The notes under the pieces are model-generated. The model made no database searches. It was given only the letters and a program-made list of their open reading frames with translations, and had not been told where the DNA came from. Positions 22,798 through 25,246 of a DNA stretch of 25,246 bases are shown here, piece after piece. The DNA is from Acidobacteriota bacterium (GTDB lineage Bacteria; Acidobacteriota; Blastocatellia; Pyrinomonadales; Pyrinomonadaceae). The stretch spans positions 1 to 25,246 of the forward strand of contig QHXE01000073.1 in the NCBI GenBank assembly GCA_003222835.1, written 5' to 3'. The number at the start of each line of letters is the position of its first letter. Position 1 is the stretch's first letter. The position numbers were made by a program, and so were the translations under genes.

Positions 22798-24690
22798 ATG
22801 ACAAGGTTTGCGTTTGCATTACCTCCTTTGCTTTTGCTCTCGTTCGTTTGCACTGCCCAGCCAAGTCGCTCAGCAATCGAATCTTCATCGCTCGATCGCG
22901 AGATCACAGACTTTCTCGACAAAGAAATGCTCGCGCACCTCGACGATATTAAGTCTTACAATCCTCCTCCCGACAAGGTGTTCGGCGCCGGCACCACGGG
23001 AGAGTACACCTGGGGAAGTTTCATGAATGCCGTCGGCGCATATGCCGCCATGTCCGGCAGGCGGACGCTCGGCAAACACGATCTCGCACGCGAAGTGGGG
23101 CAGGCTGGTTTACTGGAATATCGACTGAAAGGAACTCGATTCTCACAACTATACGGCGTGCTCGCGCTGCGATTTTTCGGCCGAGACTTGAATACGAACC
23201 CGGTCTGGCAAAGTCTCAATGAAGAGGAGCGCGCGCAATGGCACAATTGGCTAGACGTTTCTGCTTTCTACGATTCTAAGACGCAGCAGGTTATCAATCT
23301 TCCCGAAAATTATCTCGGTGTCGCGGCGCGTATCGCGAGTGTGAGTTATCAACTTGGCCTGCTGAAGGATCGAGCGTTGGTTGATGGCGTGATCACGCGC
23401 GCCGCGCGGCCCTTCGTGAATGGCGGAATCTATTCTGACGATAACCCGCCGACTGGTCGCTTTGATCGTTATTCGAACGAGTATGCCAGGTTCGTTTGGG
23501 ATGCTGCCGAAGCCGTGGATCGAAAAGACATTCTCGATGCGGTGCGCCCTTCGCTGAAAGAGCAGATGAAGTTGTGGTGGGATCTGATCTTGCCCGACGG
23601 TTATGGTTACGCGTGGGGCCGCAGCATGGGTGTCGTCAGCTACATGGACACGATGGAAATCGTCGGCTTCCTCGGGGCGCATCCGGAGTTTCGGCCGGCA
23701 GCGCTCGAACAACTTGCCAGCGCTTACTATCAAGCCTGGCGCTGGCTGCGCCATGACTATAACGACAAGAGTCACGCGCTGTCTGTCTTTGCGTTTGGCC
23801 GCGGCAATTATGCATACATCACACGCGAACGCGAATGGCAGCAGACGGTAAACTTTTTCGGCAAGGGTGCGCTGGCACAAGCGCGATTCGTGCGCGCTCT
23901 TACGAATGAAAAGATCGCATCGTTTTCTTCTGAAATCACCAGGCCAGACGTAGCGCGCTTCGTTTTCTTTCGTCACGGAGATCGACCGGCCGGAGTTTCG
24001 CTGGCGCGACAAGGGCCAATTTATTTCACGCTGCCGATCACGACTGGAACGAAACCCGGCGTCGCCGATTATTTGCCTGCGCCGCATGGTCTGCCGGGTT
24101 TTGCGAACCCCGTCGAGCAAATCTATCCATCACTGGTACCGTTTATCGAACTCGCCGACGGTCGCATGATCGTGGCAACCGATGGCGCGGATGAGATCGA
24201 ACCCGGCGCCGATGGAAAATCTTTGCGGGTCGTCTGGCGGCGTTGGGCCCTGGTTGGAAGTAAGGCGGGAGAGTTGGTCGATCCCCACATCACCAGCGAA
24301 GTCGTATGGCAACTGAGCGGAACAACGCTCACGCGCAATGAGACATTGAGATCGAGCGAACCCGTTTCGATCCGTCGCTGGCGGGTCGCGCTTCCAACGA
24401 CCGGCGACCGCAATGAGTTAACGTTGGCCGGAACGCAGCGCTGGGATAACTTCATGTCCGCCGATTCGGTCTTGTCTGTTTCGGGGACTTCAGATTGGTC
24501 TATGAAGACCTCGACTTTTGCGACCGGCGACAGCGCTTTGGGACGCGGTGCACGAGGCCCGGTGCCTCTGCACTTGGTTTATGAATCGCATGACTTGCGC
24601 TTGATACCAAATCACGATCTGCACTGGCGCTTGATCATGAAAGTTGGCCGGCGCATTACAGAACCGGGAGCGGTAGCGACCGGCCGCTAA
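22798..24690 (+). CDS. large exported protein, candidate polysaccharide lyase of unrecognised family
   Basis: 630 residues. ATG 22798 is preferred to ATG 22792 because GAGG (22788-22791) is correctly spaced only for it. A signal peptide ends near FVCTAQ (its Cys lacks a good lipobox). Residues ~28-370 look all-helical, with repeated aromatic motifs suggesting an (alpha/alpha) toroid: TWGSFMNAVGAYAAMSG, INLPENYLGVAARIAS (Asn167, Asn171), FDRYSNEYARFVWDAAE (Tyr225, Tyr229), DGYGYAWGRSMG (267-277) and HDYNDKSHALSVFAFGRG. From ~380 the sequence is beta-rich. Toroid plus beta-sandwich is the fold of several alginate/heparin/chondroitin lyase families, where Asn, Tyr and His act. Position between kduD and the kdgF-like gene supports uronate-polymer cleavage. 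I do not recognise the family (DUF2264-like and heparinase II/III-like are alternatives), so the activity is inference. Confidence 0.8.
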   Translation: MTRFAFALPPLLLLSFVCTAQPSRSAIESSSLDREITDFLDKEMLAHLDDIKSYNPPPDKVFGAGTTGEYTWGSFMNAVGAYAAMSGRRTLGKHDLAREVGQAGLLEYRLKGTRFSQLYGVLALRFFGRDLNTNPVWQSLNEEERAQWHNWLDVSAFYDSKTQQVINLPENYLGVAARIASVSYQLGLLKDRALVDGVITRAARPFVNGGIYSDDNPPTGRFDRYSNEYARFVWDAAEAVDRKDILDAVRPSLKEQMKLWWDLILPDGYGYAWGRSMGVVSYMDTMEIVGFLGAHPEFRPAALEQLASAYYQAWRWLRHDYNDKSHALSVFAFGRGNYAYITREREWQQTVNFFGKGALAQARFVRALTNEKIASFSSEITRPDVARFVFFRHGDRPAGVSLARQGPIYFTLPITTGTKPGVADYLPAPHGLPGFANPVEQIYPSLVPFIELADGRMIVATDGADEIEPGADGKSLRVVWRRWALVGSKAGELVDPHITSEVVWQLSGTTLTRNETLRSSEPVSIRRWRVALPTTGDRNELTLAGTQRWDNFMSADSVLSVSGTSDWSMKTSTFATGDSALGRGARGPVPLHLVYESHDLRLIPNHDLHWRLIMKVGRRITEPGAVATGR

Positions 24691-24758
24691 AGATCGTGAT
24701 GAAAGAGCGGGCTTTCTCATCCTTAACTCTGCAATTGACCACAAGGAATCAATTAAAA

Positions 24759-25127
24759 ATGCCAACTACTGAACAAAAACTCGAACCGCTACACACCGAC
24801 TGGGATTCCATTCCGGTGGAACAGGTCCAAGAAGGGATTCAACGGCAAATGGTCGTCGGCAAGAACGTAATGATTTGTCGCTTTCACTTTGCGCCCAACC
24901 TGGTCACCCCCGCGCACGATCACCCGCATGAGCAAATGACACTGATTCAAAAAGGGCGTGTCCTATTCACGATCGGCGACGAACAAGAGATCGTGAAGGC
25001 GGGCGACGTGCTGCACTTTCCTTCCGGTACCTGGCACGGCGCGACCATGCTTGATGAGGAAGTGGTTCTTATAGACATCTTTTCGCCAATACGCGAAGAT
25101 TTTCTCGCCTCGCCTGAGTCTAGGTGA
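24759..25127 (+). CDS. KdgF-like cupin (unsaturated uronate linearising)
   Basis: 122-residue single cupin. ATG 24759 is chosen because AAGGAA (24743-24748) is ten bases upstream; the frame runs back to a GTG at 24696 with no family sequence. Metal-binding residues lie in PAHDHPHEQM (His53, His55, Gln59) and TWHGATML (His93). GRVLFTIGDEQEIVKAGDVLHFPSGTWHG and the ending IDIFSPIREDFL match KdgF, the enzyme that turns 4,5-unsaturated galacturonate/mannuronate monomers into 5-keto-4-deoxyuronate. KdgF homologues are cytoplasmic and no signal peptide is seen here. It is the last clear gene of the uronate cluster, 68 bases after the candidate lyase, and supplies the substrate for the isomerase at 19312. 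Confidence 0.85.
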   Translation: MPTTEQKLEPLHTDWDSIPVEQVQEGIQRQMVVGKNVMICRFHFAPNLVTPAHDHPHEQMTLIQKGRVLFTIGDEQEIVKAGDVLHFPSGTWHGATMLDEEVVLIDIFSPIREDFLASPESR

Positions 25128-25184
25128 TCCCGAGCAGCAATAAAGAATTGAAATCAAACCTAAGCGCTAACTTAAGCATAGCCG

Positions 25185-25204
25185 GTCGTCGCCATTACGA
25201 CGAC
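25185..25204 (+). promoter_or_regulatory. short inverted repeat before the last start codon
   Basis: GTCGTCG (25185-25191) and CGACGAC (25198-25204) pair perfectly around CCATTA. It is followed by GGAG and an ATG at 25219 and lacks a T-run, so an operator or leader hairpin is more likely than a terminator. Confidence 0.4.
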
Positions 25205-25218
25205 ACGGAGTACTTCAA

Positions 25219-25246
25219 ATGATTGATGCGCCTACGGCAAAAGAAA
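25219..25246 (+). CDS. possible start of a further gene (truncated by window end)
   Basis: ATG 25219 lies eight bases after GGAG (25207-25210), and the frame (MIDAPTAKE) stays open to the edge. Only nine residues are visible, so the product cannot be named. It may belong to the uronate cluster. Confidence 0.4.

Noticed and set aside
23251..24120. 289-codon minus-strand open frame opposite the candidate lyase
   Set aside because: Its composition (many Arg, His, Ile runs) is that of antisense translation, and the plus-strand frame has a signal peptide and coherent domains.

Overview
The window (25,246 bases, moderate-to-high GC by eye) looks like the chromosome of a Gram-negative acidobacterium, most likely Blastocatellia/Pyrinomonadaceae-like. 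This placement is an inference from the gene mix: an Oar/CarboxypepD-type TonB receptor, secreted proteins joining a carboxypeptidase-regulatory-like domain to TPRs, an S46 dipeptidyl-peptidase, an FHA-GGDEF protein and acidobacterial-looking KduD and KdgF. Several families of small palindromic repeats also fill the intergenic gaps. I see no rRNA, tRNA, CRISPR array, insertion sequence or phage gene.

Layout. 2-517: the end of a 3D-domain (MltA-type double-psi barrel) cell-wall protein. 664-3726: atpD-atpC (F1 beta and epsilon, without the other ATP synthase genes) followed by a GHMP sugar kinase. 3872-6704: a secreted S46 peptidase and a small exported protein. 7126-7332: a cold-shock protein with a possible long leader and a clear terminator. 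7543-9689 (minus strand): a coiled-coil protein and an HD-domain phosphohydrolase. 10057-13141: a large TonB-dependent receptor split by a single-base frameshift near 11665. 13311-15473: two tandem paralogous exported CarboxypepD-TPR proteins. 15664-16314 (minus strand): ribA. 16776-19157: an FHA-GGDEF diguanylate cyclase, a lipoprotein and an exported protein. 19312-25127: a uronate-catabolism cluster. 25219 onward: possibly the start of another gene.

The most coherent system is the uronate cluster. It has a promoter whose -10 lies inside a palindrome, a KduI/IolB-superfamily isomerase, an ExuT-like MFS transporter, a KduD dehydrogenase, a large exported protein of unrecognised family, and a KdgF-like cupin. 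The known pathway is: unsaturated uronate, then (KdgF) 5-keto-4-deoxyuronate, then (KduI) 2,5-diketo-3-deoxygluconate, then (KduD) 2-keto-3-deoxygluconate. The set therefore looks built to import and process uronates released by a lyase from pectin, alginate or a glycosaminoglycan. Three points stand out. The isomerase has IolB-like rather than KduI-like catalytic motifs. KduD lacks about 15 residues of its Rossmann core. The 630-residue exported protein has a helical domain followed by a beta-rich domain and could be an unclassified polysaccharide lyase.

A second layer is the repeats. At least four families of small hairpin elements occur, mostly within a few bases of stop codons. Three of the gaps inside the uronate cluster carry one or more of them. 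Copies of one family show base-pair-preserving substitutions, which suggests the folded form matters.
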